In this document: positions 1-13,300 of the stretch, one piece after another
Position numbering within the stretch: position 1 is the first letter of the stretch
How the letters are laid out: each line of letters opens with the position of its first letter
DNA from: Burhinus oedicnemus
Taxonomy: Eukaryota; Chordata; Aves; Charadriiformes; Burhinidae
Reading direction: 5' to 3'
DNA length: 64,000 nt
Assembly: GCA_008921705.1 (NCBI GenBank)
Contig: VFFE01007257.1
Location: forward strand, 3,782,858 to 3,846,857
Program-made: the position numbers and the translations under genes
The notes under the pieces: model-generated
Database searches by the model: none
The model's input: only the letters and a program-made list of their open reading frames with translations
Told to the model about the DNA's origin: nothing

Positions 1-247
1 GGCTTTATAGAAACTCGCTCATGATGTAGTGTTGCTCCTTCACCATTGTAATGAATTCTAAAACACAGTTCGTGAGCTTCCAAATAACCCTAATGCTAAC
101 TAAATCTGTAATTAATTTTATCTTCTTCCCCTGTAGTAGAGATGTAACTACCATAATATACAGCAGTTGCCTTATAATTAACACTGTTTAGTCATACTCT
201 ATCGGGCAAAAAGTCTGGTCAGGAAAATAGAATTCGAATGACTTTTT

Positions 248-432
248 CCAAGAATCATAGAATTATAGAATGGTTTAGGTTGGAAGTGACCTTGAAGATC
301 ATCAAGTTCCAACCCCTTGCCATGGGCAAGGACACCTCCCACTAGACCTGGTTGCTCAAAGCCCCTACCAAACTGACCTTGAACACTTCCATGGATGGGG
401 CATCCACAACTTCCCTGGGCAAAAATGGGAAG
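248..432 (-). mobile_element. CR1 LINE 3' fragment, 5'-truncated
   Basis: Read on the minus strand this is the 3' end of a CR1 retrotransposon. The plus strand shows the typical reversed tail (AGAATCATAGAATTATAGAA, then GGTTTAGGTTGGAAGTGACC) followed by reversed ORF2 C-terminal sequence with the familiar blocks CCATGGGCAAGGACACCTCC and CCACAACTTCCCTGGGC. Only about 185 bp remain, so the copy is heavily 5'-truncated, as is usual for CR1. The 9-mer TGACTTTTT occurs directly before (239-247) and directly after (433-441), which would fit a target-site duplication, although CR1 often leaves none and a T-run makes chance matches easier. Family assignment is confident; exact edges are inferred from that repeat. 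Confidence 0.9.
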
Positions 433-441
433 TGACTTTTT

Positions 442-3400
442 TTTTTTTTTTAAGGACTAAATTACAAAACCTGTATTTTTCATCTGAAGACATTTTTCTT
501 GGAAAGTTCTGTATTTATTGGGCACTGGAGATACTAGGACTTTACACAATAACAATGTCAACTGGTCTAGTGGATACTTGTTTAACGGTGTCGTGTTTAG
601 CACTGATTTTGAAAATGATATAGCTTTTGATAGTGCCTGAGACCATTAATTTAAAGTGTTAGGCCATTTTAGAAGATATTTAAGTTTCGTGAAAGAAGAG
701 CCAAAATGGAAATCAGTTTTCTTTTTTTTTATCAAATGAATGACTTAAGCTCAAAAATTAAGTCTGTGCTACATGTAGCATAGCCACACCCCTATTATAT
801 GTGCTAAATATCTATGAAAGATATATTTAGGATCTGTGAATTGCACTGACAAGCTGAAGGCATTAAGTATAGAGTCTGTTTTCCTACTATTTGTGTAACA
901 AATTCCTATGGACATGTAGATATGGAGATGCTTAATTATTTACAGTTCAAGTTAATTTTCTAACCAAAGCTCATTAATTTTTGTAATGCTAGAAACTCAA
1001 TGTGTTGTTGCAGTGAAGATATTAAATTAAAATATCAGATTTCGGTAATTACATATTATTCTCATGAGACAGCTGGAGTGTAACTAAATGTTGTTATTTA
1101 CTTTGCAAAATCATAATCACACCTATTATAGTTTTGATCCTGAAACACGATTAGAGCAAATCTTTAACCACTGAAGGTCTAACAACAGGGCATTTTTTAG
1201 GAAGCTAGGAATAAATTAAGAATAGAAAACAAAATTAACTGCAAATTGCTCTTTTTAAGAACATTAAGCACATCACATAAACTCCCGGAAAGGGACTATC
1301 AGAGTGAAAAACGGAGTATGTTCTAACATTCAGTTAAAAGATACCCTTGTAGATCTGTGTATGATCTAGGCTGGCCTTGGCTTGGGAGACCTCAGTAGAG
1401 CTGAGGAGATGACCTGCCCGTCATGGGGACTGCTCTATGCTTTTATGGTGAATTATAAATCAGTTGTAACTGGGGAAGGGCTGGAATATTAGCTTACTGC
1501 TAGTGTACACTGCGTCCACAGCTGTAAGTAGAGAGGGGCATGGGGAGAGAGAATAGCTCTGCCTACTGCTGGCTGTTCAAACTGCTCTAAGTAGATGTCT
1601 TATTATCTTTCCCTGTTCCACCCAATTACATGCTGTTTAAGCCCATTTAACTTACCGCTTGGAAGTGAAGAAGCATTGCTCATTCTTGCATAACTTTCAC
1701 TCGGTCTTCTGGGTGGGTACTTGAGATGTTACTGTTAAATTTCATCAGTTACCTCTGGGGAGAACTCTAGTTACTGTTGAATGCTGGCTGGGAAAAGGAT
1801 TATATATTATATTATGCTTTTCCATAATCTCTTTCACTGAAAGGAACCAAAGCAAGTTACATTTACTGAAATGTCAAAATGTGCCATGTGATCACACCAT
1901 TATCATCTTAGCTGGGTGAGGAGGCTGTGTTTCTGGGTAGTGAATTATTTAGACTTGCATAAATGCGTTTCAGGGTGTGGTGTGATATCACTCTTCCATG
2001 TTTTCAGCTTTTTCTTGAGAACTGTGTGAAGAACTGGTACACAAATAACTGACAATGACCAGTCCATCAGCTTGAATGGGCTAGCATAGGTCTACTGCTG
2101 TTCAGTTCTTAATGCCTGCAAATGTGATATACGTAGTCATACCCCATATCTAAGTTGTATGTTGAGGTGCCATATCTGTGTATGCAAATGTACATTCATT
2201 GATAAAGCAAATTGGTGCGATGTGTGTAGAGCTGTTACTGCCTCCCATAGCTTGGCCTGTACTGGCACTCGCAGAAAAAGGCTTTGCAAGCGTGACTGTG
2301 TCACAGCACTTGCATTTTAGAGAAACAGAGTACAAGTAAGCTCTCCCTGCTGTGGGTTATAATTAATTTATTTTTTACTTTTATGAGAGAAAAAGCACTT
2401 CCGTGTCATCTTAAAACTCTATTCAAAGTGTGTTGGAGTCAAAGGGAGTTGCCAACAGGCTTGGTGTTGTCAGTGCTCAGATCTGCAAGCAAAGGTGACT
2501 CTTCTGTGAAAGAGTTCAAGCACACTGAATGTCAGTGGAATATGTAAAATCATGTAGGTTTTTTAGCTGGTAATTGTTTATTAGATTTCTTCCAGTCTAA
2601 TGGAGATTGTCTGTATATTCTCTTGGGGGTCTATTATTACATTATCAGTTAAGTGTCTCTTACATATTAGTGTGTGAGTGGCACTCGTGATAGTAATTAC
2701 TTGTCATTTCAAGGGCAAGGTCACATGTGTTTAGTGTCTCTGTCTTTGGTGGCATTTTCATCTAGTAAAGTTAAATGGCTTTTTTCACTCAAGGAAATAG
2801 CTAAAATCTCCATCTCTGTGGCTGAATTCTCTGGAGTCCTTAAATCAGAACAGTGACATGTACCAGTAACAACAATCTTAGAAGTGGTAAGTGGAGTGAC
2901 AAGAGAATTAAAACATATCAACAAGGTAAAGAAACCTGTCTTAAAAGCGTCTGCTAGGCGCTCTCTAAGAAGAATTTAATCAACTTTATGTTGAAAAGTC
3001 AAATGTATATTTTGAAGCCTTCTGTGAGTTGGAAGTCGGTTAGTCCTATATGGAATCTATTGACAGTCGATATCTTATTTTAATTATTATTTTATTTTAG
3101 TGCATTGCAGAAGTATTTTGATTAAGAAAGAAAGGCTTCACGATAATATAATCACTAAAACAACCTGTTGTTTTGACCTGTTCTGGTCAGATTGTTTAAG
3201 TACCAGATAGAAATCAGGGGGGACACTGGATTTATACACCGCGCCTTACTCTACATGAATGGTGTTGAATGTGATTAATTCTTCACGCTCTACATCTATC
3301 TTTGCATAATAACAGCAGCCATTGGAAATCTGAGTCTCTCTGCCTTCTCTAGGCAAAAAAGAGTTGTGCTGCTTGTACAGTATCTTCATCCAGCAGGCAG

Positions 3401-3792
3401 CTAGCAATGCCGGTAATAGAAACAAATCTCTTGCCAGTTTTTTTGTTAATGTACATCTCTTAATTTGGACTTTTGGGGGCCTCTTTCTCTGGCAGAGCCC
3501 CTTAAAGTCAATGAGAAATGAGAACCATTAACTGATTTTTATTTATTTATTTATTTATTTTTGGCTTCCAAGTACAAGCAAGATACGTAAGATCATGTGT
3601 GACTTTAAGCAAGTGATGTAACTAGTCTTAGTGAGTCATTGATATGGGATGGGAGAAAATTTTCAGTTTAGATCCTTTCACTGAAGAATGTAAGTTCAAG
3701 TAAGATAAAGTATTTTAACTAACTTACATAACCATTAATAGGTACTTTCAGGTTTTACAAAAAACTTGTTATTTTAGAAATGAAACAGTATT
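442..3792. other. AT-rich non-coding stretch
   Basis: No gene, RNA or recognisable transposon seen. The longest open frames are 60-67 codons, overlap one another on opposite strands and resemble no family. It contains a (TTTA)n run near its end and a pyrimidine run at 720-730. It could be intergenic or intronic. Confidence 0.6.
3536..3562. repeat. (TTTA)n microsatellite
   Basis: About six tandem TTTA/ATTT units, uninterrupted, in AT-rich DNA. It is short enough to be a background slippage product. Confidence 0.9.
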
Positions 3793-3797
3793 TCTTG
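3793..3797. repeat. Target-site duplication, left copy (TCTTG)
   Basis: The 5-mer TCTTG lies immediately before the TG of the LTR and recurs immediately after its terminal CA at 4390-4394. A 5-bp duplication is the expected footprint of avian ERVL/ERVK-type integration, and it fixes both LTR edges. Confidence 0.8.
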
Positions 3798-4389
3798 TGT
3801 GGTGAGTTGAACCTGGCTGGATGCCAGGTGCAAACCAAGCCACTCTATCACTCCCCTCCTCAGCAGGAGGGGGGGAGAGAAAGTAAGCTGGAAAAAAACT
3901 TTGTGGGTCAAGATAAAGGCAGTTTAATAAAGCAGAAGTGAAGCCCATGAGCGGAAGCAAAGGAAAACAAAAGATTTATTCTCTATTTCCCATCAGCGGG
4001 TGATGTCCTGCCACTTTCCAGGAAGCAGGCCTTCAGTACACTTAGCACTTGCTCTGGAAGACAAATGTCATAACTAAGAAATGCGCCCCCTTCCTCCTCC
4101 TTTCTCTTAGCTTTTATTGCTGAGCAGACATCATATGGTATGGAATATCCCTTTGGTCAGTTTGGGTCAGCTGTCCTGGCTCTGTCCTCTCCCAAGATCT
4201 TGCCCACCCCCAGCCTACTGGTGAGAGAAGGGAATGTTGGAGAGACAGCCTTGATGCTGTGGGACCACTGTTGAGCAGTAGCCAAAACACTGGTGCGTTA
4301 TCAACACTGTTCTGGCTACCAGTACACAGCACAGCACTATGAGGGCTGCTAGGGGGAAAATTAGCTCCACTGCAGCCACACCCAATACA
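3798..4389 (-). mobile_element. Solo LTR of an avian ERVL-type endogenous retrovirus
   Basis: A 592-bp solo LTR on the minus strand. It starts (minus) TGTATTGGGTGTGGCTGCAG and ends in CTCACCACA, giving TG...CA termini, with TCTTG on both sides. The start, followed by a GGAGCTAATTTTCCCC block, is the pattern I know from abundant avian ERVL-type LTRs. Internal landmarks on the minus strand are CAGCAATAAAAGC (AATAAA at plus 4113-4118), a second AATAAA (plus 3975-3980), and a U5 block containing CCTCCTGCTGAGGAGGGG near plus 3860. There is no gag, pol or env sequence on either side, so this is the product of LTR-LTR recombination. Open frames inside it are incidental. Two alternative edges (3796, 4380) were considered, but only these give a matching duplication. 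Confidence 0.92.
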
Positions 4390-4394
4390 TCTTG
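4390..4394. repeat. Target-site duplication, right copy (TCTTG)
   Basis: Matches 3793-3797 exactly and directly abuts the CCCAATACA end of the solo LTR. Confidence 0.8.
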
Positions 4395-7300
4395 GAACAG
4401 GACTGCCTTGAAGAACTCGAAAGACAGAAATTTAGCCTCAATTCTTACAGTTCATTTTGAATTAGTGCGAAACACTGGTTTCTTGATAATTAAATAAGTC
4501 TTAATGATCTAAAAACTTGGTAATTTAGCTCCATCCTTTTGACTGGGCCTTTTAAAGAAATAATTATGTAATTGACGCAAAGAACCTGTGGATGTATAAT
4601 CACAAGTGCTTTTCTTTACCATTCCCTATATGGAAAAATGAGTAAGAACTGTGTAGTATTGGAAGCCTTGATATAAATACTTCATCTGTGGGTGATTTTA
4701 CTTAACACTGGTTACAATGTAAGCTTATGTTTGGTTAAGCTGAAGTTTCACTTAAAGAAATTTCTATCTGTTTAAGAAAAAAAACTCAATTAAATGTATT
4801 TAAGATTATCATAGCATACAATTTGCCAAATAACTGCAATATGCAGGTTAACAGGAATGGTATGTGCTGTACACAGTCCTTGATTGAACTCACAAAATCT
4901 AAGGTCATCTCCTAAGTTTTGCTTTTTTGCAGGAAGAACCTTGCAAAATCTCAGTCTACTAAAGTAGAATCTATACTATAGTATGAATCTCTCCCACGCA
5001 CTTGACTATGATGAAAGCTGATACTACAAATGGATATAAAAAGTGCAAGAACATGAAAATGTGCAATTTGTAACAACCAAAATTTGACCCATGCTCTATA
5101 AATGTAGCAGATTTATTCTTCTGCTAGACCACAACAAACATGTCAGGGGAACAGTTTTTTAACCAAAGCACTTCCAAAGTGCTACTGTATATTTTTAGAT
5201 GAGCGATTACGGTACCTCAGATTTTGGAACAGCTTCAAATAGTTTGGTTAACGTATCTAAACTATTAGCAAAGTTAAACACAGTCTGATACTCCTCACTT
5301 TAGAGGAACATTATTATTGCTATTAAAGTGTGAATAGTTTCTTCCCTTAAATGATCAGTATTCACCACTATGTGAACTGCAAAATTGCTACGATTGTTTA
5401 AAGCACTACTATCTTGAAACAAGACTTATAACGGGAAGCAAGTATCCAGCTGCCCTAAGCTGCTCAGCAAACTCTACCGAGCAAATGTCTACACTCTGGA
5501 AAGAAAAATGTTTAAAATAAATCATAACAAATGCACCTTTGTGTCCAATTTGCCCTGTCCAGCTGTAGGGCTTTCTATTAGTTAGGATATCACAAATGAC
5601 ATCTTAAGACAGGAGAAGGAGAACTTCCCTCAGTGTCAGTAAAATAATCTCACATGTTAAAACAAAACCCCCAAACAAACCTGTCTTATTTTAAACATTT
5701 TAAGGTGGCTATGAAAAATGCTTGGCCTCTTCATGAACTCCTGAACTTATGATGACAAACCTCTAGTAGTCAGGATAAGATTTTCCCATATGACTCTCCT
5801 TTTAGGCATCTTCATGACTGTCAAGGAATTAAAAGCATCTTTTGGTGCTTTGTTCTCTTTGAGATGCATCACTGATGTCACAGGGAAGAGGGAAGGATAA
5901 CAGGCACTTGGTAGTTCCTCTGTCTCACAGCCTTGTGATGTGCAGCAGTAAATTACTGTGTATCTGCTGGGTGCAGCTTGCATGGTCTAATGCCTTTTAG
6001 GTGAAGGCAGAACCACGTGTGCTTTTATTTTAGGCTGAACTGTTGCAGTACTCTTGTCACTGTCAGTGTTCATCTGTGATCACTTCCTCTGGTACTGACA
6101 CTTGGTATTTTCCGCAGCTTTGCTTTTCTCAGTGGAATTTATTAGTGTAGGCCATCTTACAGACATGGACACTAACTATTTTCATGATCCTATATTGATT
6201 CAAGAGGACAGTATGAAGGAAGCTTCGTATTTGTCAGTTGGTTCTTGCTTACTGTGTCTTGACATATCTTGTACTTCTTTCTCACCTTCGTCAGTCTGTA
6301 GTTTTATGGGACAAAATCCCATTTCTTCTGTGCACACTTCATGTATAACCCAAAGGGTGAAAATCTGATAAATTTAATACTTTAGTGTATCAGTGGAGTA
6401 GGGACTATTTCTTACAATTTTCAGCATTATTTCATAGCAAATTAGTAGGAAAAGAATTCTGCCGGTTGTTCCCAAGCAAACTATGTTTACAGCATAAAGA
6501 GATTTGAGCCTTTGCATTAGAAAGCCAGCATTTCATACTTTGTTAGGAAGTTTGGATTTTTGTATTATTGCTCAGCATGTTTTTTAAGTTCATAGTTTAA
6601 ATCTTGTCTTGTTTACTTACAGATACTTGCATTTATAGTCCATTGGATAACCCTCATTGGTGATGGCTTTATATGCAAATCAGTTCCAATGAATTTATCT
6701 AGAATCATGATGAAATTTGCAGTAAATAATAAAAGTTTAGTTGTACTTCATTTCAAGTGGTGAATTACCTGATTATGATCTATCTATTTATTAAACAAGG
6801 TGGAAGTTTATTTTTTCATCTTTTTTAATAATATTTCTGCAGAACATAAAGCATCGGTTTTGTTGTGGCGTTTTTTCAGACCCAAGTGAGTACGGTATTT
6901 CCTTTACAACTTTCTTGGGATTGAAATAGACAAGGTTCATAGGTTCTTGCCTAGAAAATACCCAGGAGACTTCAAAAGGCAGATTTTCTTGCTATGCAAG
7001 TAGAAAATTAAGTCCTTAGATCAGTTTCTTTGAGCACATAAGCTTTTCACAATTGCTTTTCTATGACTGTCAAACACAGTAATGCCAATTTAATTGCATA
7101 ATGTGAGTAATCAGCATTTCTAGAAAACCTTCCCCTAGCCCCATGTACCTTTTATTTGCTGTTAAAATGAGTTTATTGCTGGTTTATTTTTCACTGCCTA
7201 TCAAACAGATGTTGCTCACTCTCTAAGGGATTTTTCAGCTTTTCCCAGTCACTCTGGCTTTGTGACTTGCCAGATGTTTAGTTTCTCTGCTGCATTTCAA

Positions 7301-10300
7301 TAAAAGTACTGGAGATATGGAAGAGCTTGCAGAAGTAAGAGGAACACAGATAAGTGTTCTGGCTGAGAAGATGCTTCAAAGAGGAAAACACGAAGAAACC
7401 TTGAGAAGACCATAACGCATTCATAAATGTCTGCTGCCTACAGATGCACATTTCCATTGTTATTTTTCACTAGGCCTACATGGTATGATCTCAGTTGTTT
7501 CACACTCTAAGCTCACTTCTCTCACAGTCAGGAACACAGGTCAGATGTTTTTCAAACTGAATTAATAACTCAAAACAAACAATCATAAGTTGGACCAATC
7601 GTATATTCATTAGTATTCAGCAATCAAAGTCATTGCCACTGGATGAAGAACCGAAACAGAAGGAGAAACAGGCAATCCATGTGGGGGATATTAAAAAGAA
7701 AATTTTTGTAAATATTAGAAGATCAGGTACCACTATCTCAATTTTAATGGATTTTCCCAAACTTCCTACCAGTTAGTCATGAAATAGTAATTGTTCTTTT
7801 GTTAAGGAATCTTCTTGATAAGAAATAAAAGAGGAAAGAAATAACCTGAGAAAACCTCTTAGGTAACGCATTAGCTATTAGTTATGATAGGTGAATAACT
7901 TAAAATGTACCAAGTCTGTACCAAGACTTTCTGAAATGCCTTTGCTGTTATAATTCTGTTGTGGTCTTAAACTGAATACAGACACAGCCACAACCTCCCC
8001 AGCCTAGCAAAAACAAACTCATTAAAAATACTAAGACTAAGTTGCTGCATTTTTTCTTCTTTTCTTCCCCCCCGCCCCCTAATATAGCCTTTAAAGCTAG
8101 CTGAATAAATTTTTTAGGAACAGGAAGTTTGAAACAGAAATGCTAATGGACAGCACTGGTCTGTCCATATGTGCTGAGTGACTGGACACTAAGAAAGACT
8201 GCTGCCTAATCTCGTGTCCCGCAAGCCTTAGTTAAGTGGCAAGGAAAGGTTTAGAAGAAACCTCATTGTGCTTTTGATTGGTTTTAATTCATTTTTGCAC
8301 TTCCCAGAGATGAATCTGAAGTGGGGACAAATTAAATCACTTCTGCTGGAAACAATTTGTTTGGTAAATTGGGTGTTACAACCTGATGACAAACTCAAAA
8401 TTGGGCCGAATTGCAGGGTTCTGTTTTAATAAAGAACAGATGTAGGACAGTCACTTGAGAGAAGGAACTACAGACAAATTGACTACTCAGCTACTTATGG
8501 ACTGTGACTTTTAGCCATCTTAAAAAATGAATATTGGAACTGACTGCAAAGTATTAGGAATTATTGATCTCTAATAAGAAAATAATTCAAAATGATGGAG
8601 CAGTGGTATTCTGAAAATACTAATACCTGTGTTGAGTGCATTAGATCTGATCACTGTCAAATGGAGGAAAAAGAAGTCTAAGAAATCTTCTGAAAATTAC
8701 ATTTGACAGATTAATGAAAGATACTGTAAGTTATGGATTTGTTTGATTTCTGGCAAAGGCATGTATTACTGTTTGTATTGATGCTTTTTTTTAAACTGAA
8801 GGAAAAAGCTCACTGAGTCTGTTGCTTTTATGAATAATTGTTTTGATTTTCACTTCTGTCCAATAGAAATCCCTCTATAAAATTTTTTGAAGGGCGTTTC
8901 ATCAGTACGTAGAACATCTTTATACCTGTCTGCTTTTAAAAAAACTCCTGAAAGCTTGTAAATGTAAAAGATGCATAATGTAGGACTTTGGTAGTATTAG
9001 TCAAACACTTTTCTAGCAAGGTTCCAGGTGTTATGTGTGGGAAGGGTTTGAACAGATACTGTAGTTCCTTTTTAATACAGTTAGTCAGATGTTTGGTGCT
9101 GTTTTTCCTCAATTTCATCACCGTCAGCTTGCTTTATTACAAAACATTATTTTAATCAGTGTAATAAAGCTGTTTCCCCCACTTTTTGGTGCATCCAAAG
9201 ATCTTCCAAAGAAAAGAAATTTGGATCTGAAAAGCAAATGGCACTATTCCATTTATAACCTTGCCAAACATACTTTTGTAGAGATTAGGCTGAATAAAAC
9301 AAGTCTGTGACTCCTTCAAAATTCCAACCTAATCTCTTTAAATCTTTGAATTATATTCCCTATACAACGCAGGGGATAATTCCAGAAGCTCCACTCTGAC
9401 CAACCTACATGCCATCAATTTTTAAAACAACTCTCGTAATTAAATTACAGATCAGAAATTATTACACTGGTTTTTCAGACCTTTTTGTAAAGACTTTGTG
9501 GCAAATTGAAATATTAAAGACAAAAGAAATGTCTGCCTAGAGGATAAGAGAACTTCTGAAAATGTGATGGCATAAAAAATGGGCATGGTAGAAGTGTTTT
9601 GGACTGTTCTATGTACTTTTAGAACATACTTCAGTCAACAGTGAAACATCTATATATAGATCTCCTATGAAAGCTTCAACATCTATTATGATGTAAATAT
9701 CACATATAGCTTGACAGAGGTGTGCAATATATGTGACAAAGGGCTGGGAGAATAGAATTGGAATGGAAATTCTGTTGGGAGCTCTGTGTGGGTGCTAGAA
9801 CATCGCATCTGTGTAAAGACAGGACAGGAGAAAGTGCTGCAATTTCATTTCTCTCCCATATCCTTCGTAACAGGGGTGACTCCTATTTCCTGGTATATGC
9901 TTTAGGGATGGCTTTCTGTCCTATGCTTGCTCTCATTTCATCCATATGAGTTCTCAGATACCCTGGCAATTTGCAACTGAAATGACTCACATGAGAAGGT
10001 TTACAGACTTATCCATGAAAACATGGATAAGGCTGTATTAGGGAGGGAGGTAGACCTTCCTGTTTGCTGTGTGCTACTCAGATATCCTAAGCGTGCACAC
10101 TCTTAGTATTATAATAGCCCTCTGTTCTTCATACTCACTATCAAGACAGCTCCAGCTAGAATTTAGCATCTTAGTACTTAAGATGGTTTTAGTACTGTCT
10201 TAGAGTAAGCCCTGTAAGGGTACAGCTCCTGCTTACCATGTTTAAGTTTTAGAATCTAGTAGGGGTGTGCTGCAGATAGTACAACCGTCTTACAGGTGTT

Positions 10301-13300
10301 CAAACTACCTGAAAAACGTGACAGTGTTTTAGAATATTACATGTTATTGTATTTGGTTTAGGTGCAGAAATGCAGATGAGAAATGCCAAAGGTTATATTT
10401 GAAAACATAAAAATAATTATTGTGCATTAAAATAAATTATATAGAAACAGCAAGTACATTTAAATATATTTCAGAATTTATTAAGCTCAGACCCTTTCCA
10501 AGGAAACATCTCTACTGTATTTTTCATTCATCCTAGTATTTATTCAAATTCCTGCTATTATTCTCCACCATTTATATTCCTGAGCATATCAAATGCTGTT
10601 TGCCAAAATACAATTTTTAAATAAGGCCATGCACATATATAAAGTTGTTTATGTCTAAAATGGTAGTCAGAAGATACTTGTGTTGCTTTTTGAGATTGTT
10701 TAGCCCTGTCCAATTACCTGCTCAAACAACAACGAGGTCAAGCCGCTTGTCCCAGATCCCCTACACAAAGTTTGAAAAAGAGCAAAGCTGGCTGTATTTC
10801 TAGTACTTTAAATTGATTTGCAATCAATTTAAATAGAAGGTAAAAAGATATGTATAGAAACATTTCAAAGACCAAATGTGATGTCATGAGGGTGCATAAA
10901 TTTAACAAATTTGGCTCAACATATTGTACAAAAGCATAGATTGTTTCTCTCCAGATTTCTGTATCCCTCAGTAATACAAATTTCTTCATATCCAAGCCAT
11001 CTGACTATTTCTAAGTTAAGCCAAATAATAAAATTAGACTTCTGCTATGGAGAATCAGATTCCCTAATTGCAAATGTAAATGTTGCCAGATGTACTGCTC
11101 CCCTGTTCCAATTAATAAATCTTTAGAAAACACAATTAATAAGGGCCTGGATATCTAGTGGTTCAGACTGCTTTTAGAAGGAAGGAGAGAGATGAAGAGA
11201 AGGTAGCTACAATGTCAGCACCAGTGTGAATTTGGGGAGTTTTTTGAAGGGAACTGGAAAAGAAGAATTCAACTCTGTTGTGTTGTCACATGCAGAAGTG
11301 GAAAAGTGAAATAAAGGGAATCAGATTAAAGACAGAGCAGGAAAACAGCACAAGTGATTTCTATTTCTGTGATGAAAGTGACATTTCATATCTGAAGTGG
11401 GCCAGAAACTTCTTTTGATCACTGTTCTCTGTTCACAAACTATGGGTCAGTCCTAAAGTCTATTTGAAATTGTCTGCTAGTTGCAATGACTGTTTATGAC
11501 TCTTTAGCAACGTAACACCATGGAGACCTCGCTATGTAGCCTAAATGAGATTCTGAAATTCTTTAACATAATCTGTAAGCATTATATGCAAGAGTAATAC
11601 ACAACTGACAGTCGCTTTCATAACACCTTTAAAAATCGTAGATTATTCTGAGGTTTTTCTCTGGTAGTGTTAATGGTTTCTCCCTAAAGCTTTCAGAATT
11701 AATCAGTTTAAAACTCAAAATATCAAGTGATTGTGTGGAAGAAAACACTGACCAAAATCTGTAACATATCAAAATATAGAATTTTTAAAATCATCAAGAA
11801 GTAGTTAGAATTGCACATTTATGGTGAGTGTCTTCCATTCTACTGACCATGTTCACATCATTCCCCTTCCCCTCAAGTGCTAAGAACTGGCAATGTTTTG
11901 TTCCCATTAACTTCTTTTGGCACAATGTGAGCTGCAATTTTAATAGATTTGGGGACAGCCAATCTCTGTTGCTTTTGAAGCAGTACATTCTGAGATTTGT
12001 AACTTCCTTGTGGAAATGGTACAGGTACCAAGTCCAGTAGGAGAAGAACTAGTTTTCTGCACATTGCTTGTTAGCCGCATAAAGGACCAGTATCTCTATT
12101 GCTGTATAGTGGAAGTTGGAAGGGGGAGGAAAATACTTGTAAAAACTAAAGGAAGAAGATGAGAGGTGATGAAGGGCTGGGAAAAGATGTAGATAGAGAG
12201 TGATCTTTTTCAGAAATCCAGCAGGAGCCTGGGACACGGACAGAGATGATTTAGGCCTCCCCCATGCAGTAACATCATCAGCAAATGGGCAGACAGCTGT
12301 TTTATTTGTTTATTCCAGGCTGGAAGAGGATGGCTATTTGAGTTGGATTGATGCTGAACACCAGTATTCAGTCAGTTCACTGGTCCTGAGGGTACTCTCA
12401 GGAGAGCTGTTGGGGAACTAGAGCCAATCTGTGGCAGCCATCCAGCCATGGGATTAGGTTAACTCCTCCTCTTGCAGAAGGCCATATCACGCTTTTATCT
12501 TTGACTGAGAAAGACAGTTTTTACACTTTTTTTCTACGAAGCATTCATGAGAATAATACGTGCAATAGGAGAGGGAGAAAATAAGGATTGGCCTTAGTCC
12601 AATATAACGTAACTCATTGTGGTTAGTGGCTAACTGTTTGTTCACATTCTAAGAGAAAGGTGAACAAAGTAGTGAATTCTGTATCTGATCCAATGTTTGT
12701 TCTTATTTGAAAGTGGGAGCTATGCCTGTTCATGTTAGAGAATTCAGAAAAATATAAAAAGCACAATTGGAGGAATAGACATGATAGTTACTTCCCAAGT
12801 AATCAATATAGGCAGAACTGCCAGAGCAACATGGTTGCATTTAACTAGGATAAAAATTGTTGCTTTTTATAATCTAGATTTTAAAAACATCAATATTAGC
12901 AAATACATTAAAGAAAAAAATCAGGAACCGGCCCGATACACATATTTTGAAGGAGAGGTGGTGATGAGAGTGAAAAATTACGATGTGATGCTAAATGTAA
13001 TTGTTGCTAATGCACCCTCGATCTTTCACAGACATTAGATTCTTCCTGGCCTCCACCCTTGCCAAAACAAAAAATGAAAAAGAAAGAGGAAAGAGGTAGA
13101 GAAGAACACAGGGCAGATCCTTATTGTCAGCAGACATGGCGTTCCAGTATATCCTTCAAAAGCTTTAGCTCTCTAAGGGGTGAGAAGTGTTGCAATGCAT
13201 CCTGTAAGAACAAACAGGAGGTTCAGCATGTTGTTTCCCCCTAGCCTTGGGTGCTCGGAGGCTGCTAAGCCAAGCACTTCTTCCTTCTTTTTTCTCCCTG

